Assembly: GCA_018649885.1 (NCBI GenBank)
Contig: JABIHA010000056.1
Location: forward strand, 1-64,000
Length of the DNA stretch: 64,000 bases
Direction: 5' to 3'
Source: Bacteriovoracaceae bacterium
Lineage (GTDB): Bacteria > Bdellovibrionota > Bacteriovoracia > Bacteriovoracales > Bacteriovoracaceae
Shown here: positions 49,679-59,262 of the stretch, piece by piece
Position numbering within the stretch: the stretch's first letter is position 1
Layout: every line of letters begins with the position of its first letter
The notes under the pieces: model-generated
What the model was told of the DNA's origin: nothing
The model's input: the letters and a program-made list of their open reading frames with translations, nothing else
Databases searched by the model: none
Translations under genes and position numbers: made by a program

Positions 49679-52600
49679 ATGCCTTATCACTCTTTCAAGA
49701 GAGCAATGGTTTTATCCATCTTAAGCATCTCTACTTTGTCTCAAGTGGCTACTGCCGATGTTATTGGTAGCTTCTCAGAAACAACGAACCACCCCGGTTA
49801 CGTTACTACCAACAAAAATTCTGGCCAATATAAGCCAGTGGTTTTGCCGAAGCACTATAGAGGTGACGGACTTGAGTATGGATCTCCTTCTCAAATTATA
49901 AAAGGCTATATAAAAGACGGACAGGTTAATAGTGATAAAATTAACCAGGTTATCAAAGGCCTTGATTACTACGTTTCTCAAAATATGCTTTTAGAATGTC
50001 AGATGGATATTCTTAAGGATTACATAAAAAAAGGAAAGACTTCCAAGGAGTTAGCTAAAGACTATGATAAAATTGGAAATAAGGTTTGCACCAAATATCC
50101 AATTAAAGAAGAGTCTGTTGTTCAGGGTTTTTATACCAAATATAAGAAAAGTAGAGTTTTTGTAACCGCTGAAATTGCTAAAGATCGATTAGAAAAAGCA
50201 AAGTCTTATGGCATTTCTATTGCCATGAATGACCAGGGTCTAAATTCTTCTAAAGGATTGTTATTTGTTGAAAACTTGATCGAGGGTCTTGAGATTAATG
50301 AGGCCATTAGAGTTGAGCAATTAGATAAAGGGCTTGAAAAAGGTGCCGTTTCAAAAATTTCTCAAACAATTAAAAACCTATTGCGAAAATACACTATTAA
50401 GAAAGGAAGACCTGAAGCTTCAAACCTTTTAATTCCTTCTAGGTTACTATCAAAATATCCTGGTCGAAAGTACTTTTCATCTGATGAGCTTTCCACCGAA
50501 AAAGTTAAAAAACAACTTAAGAGAGTTGGAAAAGATGTATCCTCATTGACACCTGGTAATACAGGCTTATGGAGAAGTCCAAAAACACCAATTGGTGAGT
50601 ATAATACTGCTAATCACAATAATGGAGAGCCGATTGGGACTCTTTTAAATCATATGTCCAGACCTGAGGCAGAAGCCTTACTAAATCCTGAAGTAGAAAT
50701 CAGTGCTGTTTATAAAAAGAGTAAACATGTAAATGGAACTTCTCCTAAAATGGCAGTTATGATTTCTGGGCAAAAATTTAAACTGAAGTTCATAACCAAC
50801 AAATTAAAAGCGCCACCTCATATGAGTATTCTTGAAACCTTTGAAAGGTTTATGATGCATGGGATGGAGGTTAATGTAGAGCCGGTTACCAACAATATAG
50901 CGGCTGCTCTTGGTTTCACAGTCGATCCAGTTCATTTTCAAAAGTCTATCAGGTTATATCTACCAGGTAGTGACTTTAATAAGTCCTATGAAAAATTCAT
51001 TGAAAAAATGAAAGAAGATTTCGATCCAGGTTTAAGCATTGAGTCTGCTTTTGAAGACGGGCAGTGGCCTGATGGAACAGCTCGAAAAGTTATTCACTTT
51101 GATAAAAAATTACAGAAAAACTACCTTCTTTTAAGAAATGTCACTCTTGAGAAAAAGTCAGACAAACTTTCTGATAGAAATATCGGCCATTTTGCTAAAA
51201 CCTCTTTTGGTCGATCATTAAAAAGAGATCACAGGGCCATGGGACTTTTTCTAGCATGGATTGAAGATAAAGATGTAAAAGATGGTAATGCTAAGGTTAA
51301 GTACATCCCAGGAAAAGATCCAGAAAACTATAGTGATTATAAGATAGCTTACTCTGCAAGTGATATTGGCTCAGGCATCGGGATGGGATTTCCAAATCTT
51401 TACTCAAAAGAATTTGTAAAATCTCACAAAGTTGATAGAAATGGAGATGTTAAGAAAATTACTCTTGGATTCCATTCAGCATATCCAGTAGATATTCTTG
51501 ATGCTGTAACACTTGATGATGCCAAATGGTTTGCAAGCCTAATTATGCAATTATCTCCAAGGCAGATTTATACCGCGATGAGAGAAGGAGGCCGATATCC
51601 TAAGGTGATAGCTCTAACACTAACTGAAACAATGTTAAAAAGAAGAGATGACCTTGTAAAAGCTCTAGGATTAGTAGGAACAACCTTTACTAATGAATTT
51701 GGGCAAACAATTAAATATGAACTCACAAGTCAAATCAATGAAGAAAATGTTGAAAATTATGTGTTAACTGGAAGAAGTAAGACGGGCATTATTTATGACC
51801 CATCTGAATCACTAGATTTATCTAAGTACTTCAAGTTTGGACTTCTTACTGATCCTGATAATTCAATTTATTCCTCTGAAGACGACATCTTTTTAAGATA
51901 CTGGGGATCATCAATGCATTTTGGAAAAAACATTGATGAGAAAAGTGCCATTGAATTCAAGGCCTCTCTAACAAAAGGGCTTTGGAATGATTTAATCAGT
52001 TTAGTGGGACCGGTAATTTCAGATGAAGTACAGTTAACAAATGCTGGTATTGAAATTGATGGCTCAGACCTAAACCTAATTCCTTTTTGCGGTGGAGAGA
52101 AGTGTTTCTTTCAAGGAGCAAAAGTTGGTGTAGAGGGCTTCATCCCTTTTAGATATTACACAAAAAATCCTTTCTTTAATGAGGAAGATCCAAAATCCAA
52201 CAAATATTGGGTTGTTGATGTTTTCAGAATGGCCTTCGTTTTAGGAACTCCAAGTGCCACCATGGATGAAATTTTTGGTGATTCGGATTTAGGCATAGTA
52301 GGCGATAATTCTCTTTTCTCAGCTCAGGGCACAGTTGGCTTTGAATGGGTGAAAATTAGAGGAGTCAGAAATTATATCGAGGCCAAGGAAGAATTAAGAT
52401 CAAGAAGTAGAAAAGCAATTCCTAAGAAAAATTTCAAACAAAACCTTCTGGCTTCAATGGAAAATGGTGACATGCTTATTTCAAGTTCATTTCTTGGTGG
52501 CAAGGCCATGGCGAAATTTAAGTATCCATTATTTTATCTTCTAAATGCAGAGATCAAGGCCAAGACTGAAAGAATTGTAACCAATAGAACAATGGTAATG

Positions 52601-53848
52601 AAGAAAAGCTCAGATGAGGCGATTGTGACTTGGGAAAATGTTGGTGACAGTAATATCGAGCTAAGTGCGGGACTTTCTGTTCTATTATTAAAGTTTCCAC
52701 TTATCAAGGCAAATATCAGGAATCTTAATAAGGTTGATAGAAGTTATAGCTTTGATTTAAATAAACCAACTGAGTTAAAACTTGTAGCTAATTCAATAAA
52801 TAAGATGCTTCCAACTCAAGCTGATTTTCCAGAAGCTAACAAGTTTCGCGTTGATAAACTCCAAATGAATGAATTGGGGCTTATGGCAACATTTTTTAAT
52901 ATATCTGATGCAGTAAATGTTAGACAGAGAAGAATTGTTGCTGAAACTGACTTCACTGATCCTCAGAAAAAAGACAAGACAATACTAGTGTTTGAAAAAA
53001 CAGAAAAGGTTATCTCTAAGGTTGGTCTTCTTCCTGTTAGCAGAGATATTTACACGACAAAAGCAATCTTTGATCAAGATGAAAATCTATACGCAAGCTT
53101 TAAATTTGACTTCACTCTACCAGGTGCTACTAGAGATAAGTTTTTAAAATTTTATGAAAGAAATATCAATCTCTTTCCTAAGGATCTTGTAACTTTCGAC
53201 ATCAGCACAATTAACTACTACGTGGGAGATGTAACTATGAGTAGTGAGGTGATCTTATCAGATGAAGGTATTTATGAACTCTTTGGTCCAGATGAAGATG
53301 GAAATGTTAAGACAAAGAACGATATTTGTCTGATCTACGCCAAAGTTAATGAAGTTGAAAATGATAACACTCAGTGGTGTGAAAAATTGGTGGACGGAGA
53401 TATCTTTACCGTGGCCAAAGGTAATCATCCATTGGCCGCAAAGGCTTTTATAAGAGCTTTCATAAGGGCACAGAAGACATACCAAGAAATTGCAGATGAA
53501 ATTGGTATCACTAAAGGCAAGAAAAGAAGAAAAGCTTTTAAGTTACTCAGAAAGATCGTTAGTGTTTTAAATAAAACCAATAAGTACAGAAGAACACTTG
53601 ATGTACTTTTAGAGTATGTTTCTGATGACAATTACTATAGAAATGCACTGATTGATGTAACAAGGCTTAGATCAATGACTGGTAGAAACTATGAAGTTGA
53701 AATAAGTGATCATTCAAACGGAAACTTTGCTCCAATTAAAGAATACCTTGGGTCGAATCCAAGTTCATATCTAGACAATGTCTTAACAATTGTCCTCGAT
53801 ACACTTGGAAACTTATACGCAAACCCAATATTAATTAAGACAAAGTAG
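49679..53848 (+). CDS. Large secreted protein with divergent kinase-like core
   Basis: 1389 residues. Signal peptide ends near ATA (residue 26). I find no named family. A region at about 330-690 shows an ordered set of residues as in a protein-kinase-like fold: Lys368/Lys370 in GQKFKLKF, Glu401 in VEPVTNNIAAALGFTVDP, catalytic-loop-like Asp532-x4-Asn537 (DKDVKDGN) and Asp562 in SDIG. Helical WFASLIMQLSPRQIYTAM follows. Residues about 740-1389 are beta-rich and unique, with a basic helical segment near 1250 (KGKKRRKAFKLLRKIV). GGAGGAATACAA gives a strong start. The gene downstream encodes a protein with the same core motifs. Substrate and activity are unknown; enzyme status is inference. Confidence 0.75.
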   Translation: MPYHSFKRAMVLSILSISTLSQVATADVIGSFSETTNHPGYVTTNKNSGQYKPVVLPKHYRGDGLEYGSPSQIIKGYIKDGQVNSDKINQVIKGLDYYVSQNMLLECQMDILKDYIKKGKTSKELAKDYDKIGNKVCTKYPIKEESVVQGFYTKYKKSRVFVTAEIAKDRLEKAKSYGISIAMNDQGLNSSKGLLFVENLIEGLEINEAIRVEQLDKGLEKGAVSKISQTIKNLLRKYTIKKGRPEASNLLIPSRLLSKYPGRKYFSSDELSTEKVKKQLKRVGKDVSSLTPGNTGLWRSPKTPIGEYNTANHNNGEPIGTLLNHMSRPEAEALLNPEVEISAVYKKSKHVNGTSPKMAVMISGQKFKLKFITNKLKAPPHMSILETFERFMMHGMEVNVEPVTNNIAAALGFTVDPVHFQKSIRLYLPGSDFNKSYEKFIEKMKEDFDPGLSIESAFEDGQWPDGTARKVIHFDKKLQKNYLLLRNVTLEKKSDKLSDRNIGHFAKTSFGRSLKRDHRAMGLFLAWIEDKDVKDGNAKVKYIPGKDPENYSDYKIAYSASDIGSGIGMGFPNLYSKEFVKSHKVDRNGDVKKITLGFHSAYPVDILDAVTLDDAKWFASLIMQLSPRQIYTAMREGGRYPKVIALTLTETMLKRRDDLVKALGLVGTTFTNEFGQTIKYELTSQINEENVENYVLTGRSKTGIIYDPSESLDLSKYFKFGLLTDPDNSIYSSEDDIFLRYWGSSMHFGKNIDEKSAIEFKASLTKGLWNDLISLVGPVISDEVQLTNAGIEIDGSDLNLIPFCGGEKCFFQGAKVGVEGFIPFRYYTKNPFFNEEDPKSNKYWVVDVFRMAFVLGTPSATMDEIFGDSDLGIVGDNSLFSAQGTVGFEWVKIRGVRNYIEAKEELRSRSRKAIPKKNFKQNLLASMENGDMLISSSFLGGKAMAKFKYPLFYLLNAEIKAKTERIVTNRTMVMKKSSDEAIVTWENVGDSNIELSAGLSVLLLKFPLIKANIRNLNKVDRSYSFDLNKPTELKLVANSINKMLPTQADFPEANKFRVDKLQMNELGLMATFFNISDAVNVRQRRIVAETDFTDPQKKDKTILVFEKTEKVISKVGLLPVSRDIYTTKAIFDQDENLYASFKFDFTLPGATRDKFLKFYERNINLFPKDLVTFDISTINYYVGDVTMSSEVILSDEGIYELFGPDEDGNVKTKNDICLIYAKVNEVENDNTQWCEKLVDGDIFTVAKGNHPLAAKAFIRAFIRAQKTYQEIADEIGITKGKKRRKAFKLLRKIVSVLNKTNKYRRTLDVLLEYVSDDNYYRNALIDVTRLRSMTGRNYEVEISDHSNGNFAPIKEYLGSNPSSYLDNVLTIVLDTLGNLYANPILIKTK

Positions 53849-53853
53849 TGAAA

Positions 53854-53880
53854 AATTGAGCTCACCCTTGGTGGGCTCAA
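53854..53880 (+). terminator. Hairpin after the 1389-residue gene
   Basis: ATTGAGCTCAC and GTGGGCTCAAT pair over 10 of 11 positions around a 5-base loop, 5 bases after the stop. No U tract follows, so termination would be partial and read-through to the next kinase-like gene is likely. Confidence 0.45.
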
Positions 53881-53972
53881 TATAGTTTAAGTAATGTTGC
53901 AGGGGCGATTAATTACATAGCAAGTTGTGGAATTAATCGGTAGGTTCTTAACTCCTAATGAAGGAATGGTAA

Positions 53973-56342
53973 ATGTCTAATTTAAAGAGATTGAATGTGC
54001 TGGCTCTTTTAATGTTTTTCATTATTCAAAGCTCTTACTCAGCAATCGTTGTTCCGCTGAAGCAAGCTGACAAGCTTTTTGAGTCATTTGGTGTTCAAGT
54101 AGATTACGATACGGAATCTTTTAATAATCTGATGACATATTCTCGTGAAACATTACAAAAAAACATTGCTTCAATAGATACTCTTAAGGAGAAAAAATCA
54201 GACCTGAAGAAGACGCTAGCAGAGTCTAAGGATAAGAAAAAGAAAGAAAGAAAAGCTCTCGGTCTTAAGAAGCCGAAGAAATTAAAATCTAAAATTGATG
54301 ATGTTGAAGATAAGATTGATGAACTGGTACTAGCAAATAAATTTCTGATCTATGCAGGTTCACTGCTGGCAGAGGCAAAAGACTCTGATGAAGAACTTGA
54401 AATGGAAAAATCATTTTACTTGGCCAAAAGAATGATTTATGGCCTGGTTGTTGAAGATCTAAAAAATCCACTAATATTCTTTTCTGTAATATGGAAACTC
54501 TTTCACCAATTTAGCACGAAGGTTGATTATATAGCTCCAGAAGATGTTGATAGAAAAATTAATTTGAAGCAAGCTAAAAAAGAAGCTCGCTCCCTTTATG
54601 ATTCAAAAACGGGGAAACTACTAAGAAAAGAAGAGCTTGCTAATTTAAGCTACAATGAAATTGCTGATTTAGATGTATTCCCAAATCATCCTACTTGGAG
54701 AACAAAACAGGAAATGGCCAGCTTAAATGGCGGCAATGCCTACGATGGACTTGTAAGTTGGACTGAACAAAGTGCTAATAAGCAATTGGCCTTAGAGAGT
54801 AAGAAAAAATGTAGAGATTTTAAAAACAAATCCAATAACAAGAATATCGAATGTCCGCTCGCTAGTTATACTCCAGACTACACTCTTGAGGCTGCAAGGA
54901 AAGTTCTTTTCTTTACCAAAGTGAAAGATAACGATACTAACCCTAAGATTAGTACCAAAGATGCTTACGGTATGAAATGGAAGGTGAAGTGGGGATCTGA
55001 AACGCAATCAGAAACGGTTGCTGGACGAATCTATCTTCAACTAGGTGCTCGTTATACAGACCCTCTATATGTTGCAAGACATAACGATGGATCAATGCTT
55101 ACTCTGGTCTTAGACAAGAAAGACAAGGAAAGTAAAAAATTAGAAATTACTGGTAAATCTAAACATCATAAAAAAGAGTGTCGCGAAATCTACACTTACG
55201 ACCACTTTAGAAAGTGCTTAATGTCATCAATTTATAAATTTAAAGTTGATGGATATGTGAAAGATCATGGAGTGATCACCGAAGAAAATGCCGAAGAGAT
55301 ATTAAAAGATCTTCCGCGAAATACTTTGAAACAAAAATACCAACTTAAAGATGCTATTGGCAGAGAGTATGTAACTTTCATTGAAACCTCTGTGGAATTT
55401 AGAGGCTCAAAAAAGGGTCTTGATAAAAGTGGAGCTGAAGCCTATTCATCAATGGGCGTAACAGACGATAGAGCTGGTAGAGCAACAGGACTATATAACT
55501 TATATGTTTGGAATATTGATGTACGAGATCAAAATAATTCAGCTTTTCTCTTCCATGACTATCAAGGAAATAGAGATCTTTATGTTGGAATTACAACTGA
55601 TTTAGGTGCCACAAATGGTGGGGCCCTAACATCAGCAAAACTCAATAAATTTACAGTTGGAGAAGACTTCGTAAAAATAAAAAGGCGTACAAAAAAAGTT
55701 GAAGGAGTCCAGCACTATAAATTGAAATTCAAACAGTTTATCCTCTATAGACCAGATGCGTGGGTAAAATCAACTCACTCTGACTTATTATGGATGGCCA
55801 AAAAAATCGCAAGATTATCCAATGAAGATATTGAATACGCAGTTAGTATCTCTCGCTGGCCAGATTTCATGCAAGAGATGTACAGATATAAATTAGAGGC
55901 AAGAAGAAATAGGATTGCTGAGCTATATGGACAAGAAGTATTACTTAGTAAAGTTAGTGGTCTTCTAAGAATGAATCCAGTACTAGAAGCGCCTGCTCCT
56001 TTTGAAGTCGATCTTTCTACAGCAGCTCAAAGAAGAGCAGTTGAAAGAAAATATGATTTGCCTACTAATTCCATTGATCATGCTATGGTTAAAGGTAAGA
56101 TAATCGATCAACAGATGAATCCACTAAAGAAGAAGTATAGAGACCAAGATGGAAACTTAAAGTTCATTGATGTATTGACTGCTGATGGAGATATTAGCAA
56201 GTGTCAAAAAACAGTACTCATTGGATTACTTGAGAAAGTACACTTCATTTCAGGTCTTGAAAGAAGAACTTCTAGGTTTACTGACTTTAAAAATTTAAAA
56301 GAATGTTATTTTGGGCACAGACCAATGGCACTAGTTGATTAA
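53973..56342 (+). CDS. Secreted protein with divergent kinase-like core (paralogue)
   Basis: 789 residues. Signal peptide ends near SYSA (23). A charged coiled-coil (about 60-125) precedes the core. The core repeats the pattern of the gene upstream: Lys337/Lys339 in KWKVKW, Glu347 in SETVAGRIYLQLGARYTDP, Asp516-x4-Asn521 (IDVRDQN) and Asp543 in TDLG. DLLWMAKKIARLSNEDIEYAV then aligns with the WFASLIMQLSPRQIYTAM helix of the larger protein. It lacks the roughly 650-residue C-terminal part of that protein. AAGGAATGG gives a good start. It ends 6 bases before the convergent aglS-like gene. The fold assignment is inference from spacing of conserved residues. Confidence 0.75.
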   Translation: MSNLKRLNVLALLMFFIIQSSYSAIVVPLKQADKLFESFGVQVDYDTESFNNLMTYSRETLQKNIASIDTLKEKKSDLKKTLAESKDKKKKERKALGLKKPKKLKSKIDDVEDKIDELVLANKFLIYAGSLLAEAKDSDEELEMEKSFYLAKRMIYGLVVEDLKNPLIFFSVIWKLFHQFSTKVDYIAPEDVDRKINLKQAKKEARSLYDSKTGKLLRKEELANLSYNEIADLDVFPNHPTWRTKQEMASLNGGNAYDGLVSWTEQSANKQLALESKKKCRDFKNKSNNKNIECPLASYTPDYTLEAARKVLFFTKVKDNDTNPKISTKDAYGMKWKVKWGSETQSETVAGRIYLQLGARYTDPLYVARHNDGSMLTLVLDKKDKESKKLEITGKSKHHKKECREIYTYDHFRKCLMSSIYKFKVDGYVKDHGVITEENAEEILKDLPRNTLKQKYQLKDAIGREYVTFIETSVEFRGSKKGLDKSGAEAYSSMGVTDDRAGRATGLYNLYVWNIDVRDQNNSAFLFHDYQGNRDLYVGITTDLGATNGGALTSAKLNKFTVGEDFVKIKRRTKKVEGVQHYKLKFKQFILYRPDAWVKSTHSDLLWMAKKIARLSNEDIEYAVSISRWPDFMQEMYRYKLEARRNRIAELYGQEVLLSKVSGLLRMNPVLEAPAPFEVDLSTAAQRRAVERKYDLPTNSIDHAMVKGKIIDQQMNPLKKKYRDQDGNLKFIDVLTADGDISKCQKTVLIGLLEKVHFISGLERRTSRFTDFKNLKECYFGHRPMALVD

Positions 56343-56348
56343 TTTGTG

Positions 56349-56864
56349 CTAGAAATTCTCACCGAGAACGACAAATTTATACTGCTTGTAGCCAGCTTCT
56401 GCAGCAGTATACATTAATCGTTTTAAGTAATTATATTTCAGAGTTTTATCAATTACAAAATTAATGACCCCAGAAAATGGCTTGGCCTTATCGGATCCCT
56501 TTTTAATTCTTTTCGCCATCTCTTTCTTTCTCGTGAGCTCATTGAATAATGGAATGATCCTTCTGCCTCCGTGATCATAGGTTCTAGAGGGCAGTTTATT
56601 TAAGTCGAGTATGATTTGATCATCAACCCAAATTTTTTGAGGAGAAACCTGTACTATAACGCCTGCATTATTTGGAGCTTGTGAGGCGGATTTAGGAAGC
56701 TGGATGCCCTTGGGAACGTTGAGGATGATTCCAGAGGAGTTATAGCTATGTAAAAGAAATACAAGCATGATAACTAAGATATCGAGTAGAGACGTGATAT
56801 CTAGTTCAGGCACGGCCTTTCGGCTTCTTCTCATTTTTCCAAAGCGAATGGATCTATGTCTCAA
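56349..56864 (-). CDS. ExbD/TolR-family motor subunit, AglS-like
   Basis: 171 residues from a TTG start (TAGGAG 6 bases upstream). A basic cytoplasmic N-terminus leads to one membrane helix containing the conserved Asp28 (LDITSLLDILVIMLVFLL), the proton-carrying residue of ExbD/TolR/MotB-type subunits. The periplasmic domain shows the ExbD pattern GVIVQVSPQKIWVDDQIILD, and FSGVINFVIDKTLKYNYLKR. It is the third gene after TolQ-like and another ExbD-like gene. One TolQ type plus two ExbD types is the composition of Myxococcus AglR-AglQ-AglS, which powers Glt complexes. A TonB-type energiser is the alternative. Confidence 0.82.
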   Translation of the reverse strand: MRHRSIRFGKMRRSRKAVPELDITSLLDILVIMLVFLLHSYNSSGIILNVPKGIQLPKSASQAPNNAGVIVQVSPQKIWVDDQIILDLNKLPSRTYDHGGRRIIPLFNELTRKKEMAKRIKKGSDKAKPFSGVINFVIDKTLKYNYLKRLMYTAAEAGYKQYKFVVLGENF

Positions 56865-56873
56865 AAAAGACTC

Positions 56874-57401
56874 CTAACTCATTAAGTTACCAAAAATAAT
56901 TTTATCAAACAGTAGCTTTAGCCTCTCTTCAATACCGCTTTTATTAACTTTATAAAGAGCATCATCTGTATTTTTCAAGGTTCTGACTGTATCCATGATT
57001 TTTACGATTTTTTCGTATGAAATATTCACAAGAGGTTCAAGAATTACTGAATCTTCTTGAATATATCTTTTCTTCAAATTAACCAGGTAACTATGGAGAG
57101 ACTCTAGGTCATATTCTCCATCCTGATTTTTGCCAAAAGATCTTCTCACAACTGAGGGAATACCTGTCATCACAACTATATTTGTGTGACTTATTTGAAG
57201 AGTTAAGGCCAGTGGCTTTTTAGCAGGGGGAGGAGACTTACTTGAAATAATGGGAACGTTACTATTTATCTCAAAAATTTTGATAAAATTAGCTGACATT
57301 AACAAGAAGAAGATAAAAATGAATACAGCATCTAAAATTGGCGTGAGGTTGAGTTTTGTATCCTCACGCTTATTTCTTCTACGACTGGGTATTCTATACA
57401 T
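56874..57401 (-). CDS. ExbD/TolR-family motor subunit, AglQ-like
   Basis: 175 residues. Basic N-terminus (RRRNKREDTK), then a membrane helix with Asp24 (NLTPILDAVFIFIFFLL), the conserved proton-channel residue. The periplasmic domain (ALTLQISHTNIVVMTGIPSV, VNISYEKIVKIMDTVRTLKN) follows the ExbD fold but is more divergent than that of the next gene. GGGAGAAG precedes the ATG. It sits between the TolQ-like gene (21 bases upstream) and the second ExbD-like gene (9 bases downstream), the AglQ position. Confidence 0.8.
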   Translation of the reverse strand: MYRIPSRRRNKREDTKLNLTPILDAVFIFIFFLLMSANFIKIFEINSNVPIISSKSPPPAKKPLALTLQISHTNIVVMTGIPSVVRRSFGKNQDGEYDLESLHSYLVNLKKRYIQEDSVILEPLVNISYEKIVKIMDTVRTLKNTDDALYKVNKSGIEERLKLLFDKIIFGNLMS

Positions 57402-57422
57402 ACTATCTTCTCCCAGATCTAA

Positions 57423-58079
57423 TTATTCAGATGACTTCTTTGTTCCAAGTAAGTCTAAAAGCTTTACTGAGAACTCATCAATTTCTGCGATAATTTTATC
57501 TGACTTACTACTTAGAAAAGTATGAATCATCATTATGGTTATGGCAGAAAAAAGTCCAAGAGCTGTGGTATTCATAGCTTTCGAAATACCTATTGCTAGA
57601 AGTTCAGCCTTTTGTGCTGGGTCAGCTTCTGCAACTGCCGAGAATGATGTAATGAGACCTTGAATCGTTCCCAGTAGTCCAAACAGTGTTGAAATATTGG
57701 CAACCATTGAGAGGTAGTTAAGATTTCTCTCTACCTTTGGTATCACTTCAAGCGTGGTTGCATCGATTGCATTTTGAACTTGATCCTGAGATTGACCTGC
57801 TCTTTTTAATCCCGATTTTAAAACTTTCGGAAGCATCGCCACAGAACCAGAGCAAACTCTGATTGCACCTTGAATGTCGTTCGACAGAATGTAGCGTTGC
57901 AATTCATTCATAAACGACGGTCCATCGACATCGTACTTAAATGAAAGCTTACTAAATCTTTCGAAACAAATTGCTATTCCAAAGCCCCATACTATGAGGA
58001 TTACCCACATAAATATCCCACCGCTTTGGATGAATGAAGCTAAACTATTAACGAGTGAAGTGATCTGAAACCCTTCCAT
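57423..58079 (-). CDS. MotA/TolQ/ExbB-family motor subunit, AglR-like
   Basis: 218 residues with three membrane helices (about 20-40, 125-150, 165-190). LSMVANISTLFGLLGTIQGL and ISKAMNTTALGLFSAI are the two conserved helices that line the proton channel in TolQ/ExbB/MotA proteins. AGGAG precedes the ATG. It is the first gene of the motor operon and, with the two ExbD-type subunits, would form a proton-driven inner-membrane motor. The next genes upstream (gmhA, trxA) are on the same strand but 109 bases away. Confidence 0.87.
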   Translation of the reverse strand: MEGFQITSLVNSLASFIQSGGIFMWVILIVWGFGIAICFERFSKLSFKYDVDGPSFMNELQRYILSNDIQGAIRVCSGSVAMLPKVLKSGLKRAGQSQDQVQNAIDATTLEVIPKVERNLNYLSMVANISTLFGLLGTIQGLITSFSAVAEADPAQKAELLAIGISKAMNTTALGLFSAITIMMIHTFLSSKSDKIIAEIDEFSVKLLDLLGTKKSSE

Positions 58080-58188
58080 GGATGCCGTTCTCCTGTTGAA
58101 TTTTTGGGCACTTAAGATTATTTTAATGTGTGGCGGGATTTCTTACTAGCTTTTTTTATAGGAAAATGTTGCTGGAATCATTATGAAC

Positions 58189-58773
58189 TTAACTATATAA
58201 CTCGGGATAAAGATTTCTCTCTATTCCTTCTATGAAAATATGGATGCATTTAATATGAATTTCTTGGATTCTATCAGTCATCTGACTTGGGACAACAATG
58301 GCGACATCCGCTGTAGCAGCTAGTTTCCCACCTGACTTACCTGTAAGACCAACTATTTTCATTCCCCATTTTTTTGCACTCTCACAAGCATTCAAAATAT
58401 TCTGTGAATTCCCACTGGTGGAAATGGCCAACAAAATATCTCCACTTTTTCCAAGTGCATCAACATTTCTTTGAAAGACTTGGTCAAACCCAAAATCATT
58501 GGCAACACAACTCATATGGGCGCCATCACCCATGCCAAGAGCTGCAATTGCTGGTCTGTCTTTTCTATATCTTCCAGTGAGCTCTTCCACAAAGTGAAGA
58601 GAGTCACACATGGATCCACCGTTACCACAACTCAGAATTTTCCCGCCATTTTTAAGGGACTCACTCATAAGATCAATAGCACTAGCTAAGTTTAGCGCAG
58701 TATTTTTGTCACTAATAAATGTATTTAGCGTTTCACAAGACTGTTTAAGGGCTTCTTCTATAAAAGAACTCAT
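58189..58773 (-). CDS. gmhA: Phosphoheptose isomerase
   Basis: 194 residues, SIS-domain protein. It converts sedoheptulose 7-phosphate to D-glycero-D-manno-heptose 7-phosphate for the LPS inner core. LSCGNGGSMCDSLHFVEELTGRY, GDILLAISTSGNSQNIL and DRIQEIHIKCIHIF match E. coli GmhA closely, including the active-site Glu (VEELTG) and the late catalytic His (EIHIK). It follows trxA by 4 bases and has no strong own Shine-Dalgarno. The GT9-like gene at 18.7 kb could use heptose precursors, but the two are far apart. Confidence 0.88.
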   Translation of the reverse strand: MSSFIEEALKQSCETLNTFISDKNTALNLASAIDLMSESLKNGGKILSCGNGGSMCDSLHFVEELTGRYRKDRPAIAALGMGDGAHMSCVANDFGFDQVFQRNVDALGKSGDILLAISTSGNSQNILNACESAKKWGMKIVGLTGKSGGKLAATADVAIVVPSQMTDRIQEIHIKCIHIFIEGIERNLYPELYS

Positions 58774-58777
58774 CTAT

Positions 58778-59101
58778 TTAGATAAGTTCATTTATTGAAG
58801 TTAGGATTTCGTGTTTGCCTTGATTTCCAACAAGTGTTTTTTTAACTTCTCCATCTTTAAAAAAGAGAAGAGTTGGAATTCCACGAATTCCATATTTTTG
58901 AGCAAGCTCACCATTTTCATCAACATTGATTTTTACAATTGAAGCCTTACCGTTAACTTCCCCTGCAATTTCATCAAGTAGTGGTGCAAGTGCTTTACAT
59001 GGGCCACACCATTCTGCCCAAAAATCTACTACTACTGGGCCATTTGATCCTAGTACATCAGAATCGAAAGAATTTTGATCAACTTTTTTAACTTCACTCA
59101 T
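58778..59101 (-). CDS. trxA: Thioredoxin
   Basis: 107 residues from the ATG at 59101, preceded by TTTGGAGATTATA; the open frame extends 14 codons further but lacks a ribosome site there. The redox motif is WCGPC (Cys32, Cys35), with the buried Asp in [10 protein letters not shown] and the cis-Pro loop [11 protein letters not shown]. Length is standard. It reduces cytoplasmic disulfides with thioredoxin reductase. First gene of a trxA-gmhA operon. Confidence 0.93.
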   Translation of the reverse strand: MSEVKKVDQNSFDSDVLGSNGPVVVDFWAEWCGPCKALAPLLDEIAGEVNGKASIVKINVDENGELAQKYGIRGIPTLLFFKDGEVKKTLVGNQGKHEILTSINELI

Positions 59102-59262
59102 TATAATCTCCAAATAATGCAACGCGGGAGTGCCCTCCCACAACTTAGCTGGAGCATAACATCTGAAAATAAACTAAACAAGCTCACTGTGGTGTGCTCA
59201 TCGGCTAAAGGAATAATTTTCGCCACGCAAATAATAGGTATCTATCTGGTAATATTATACTA

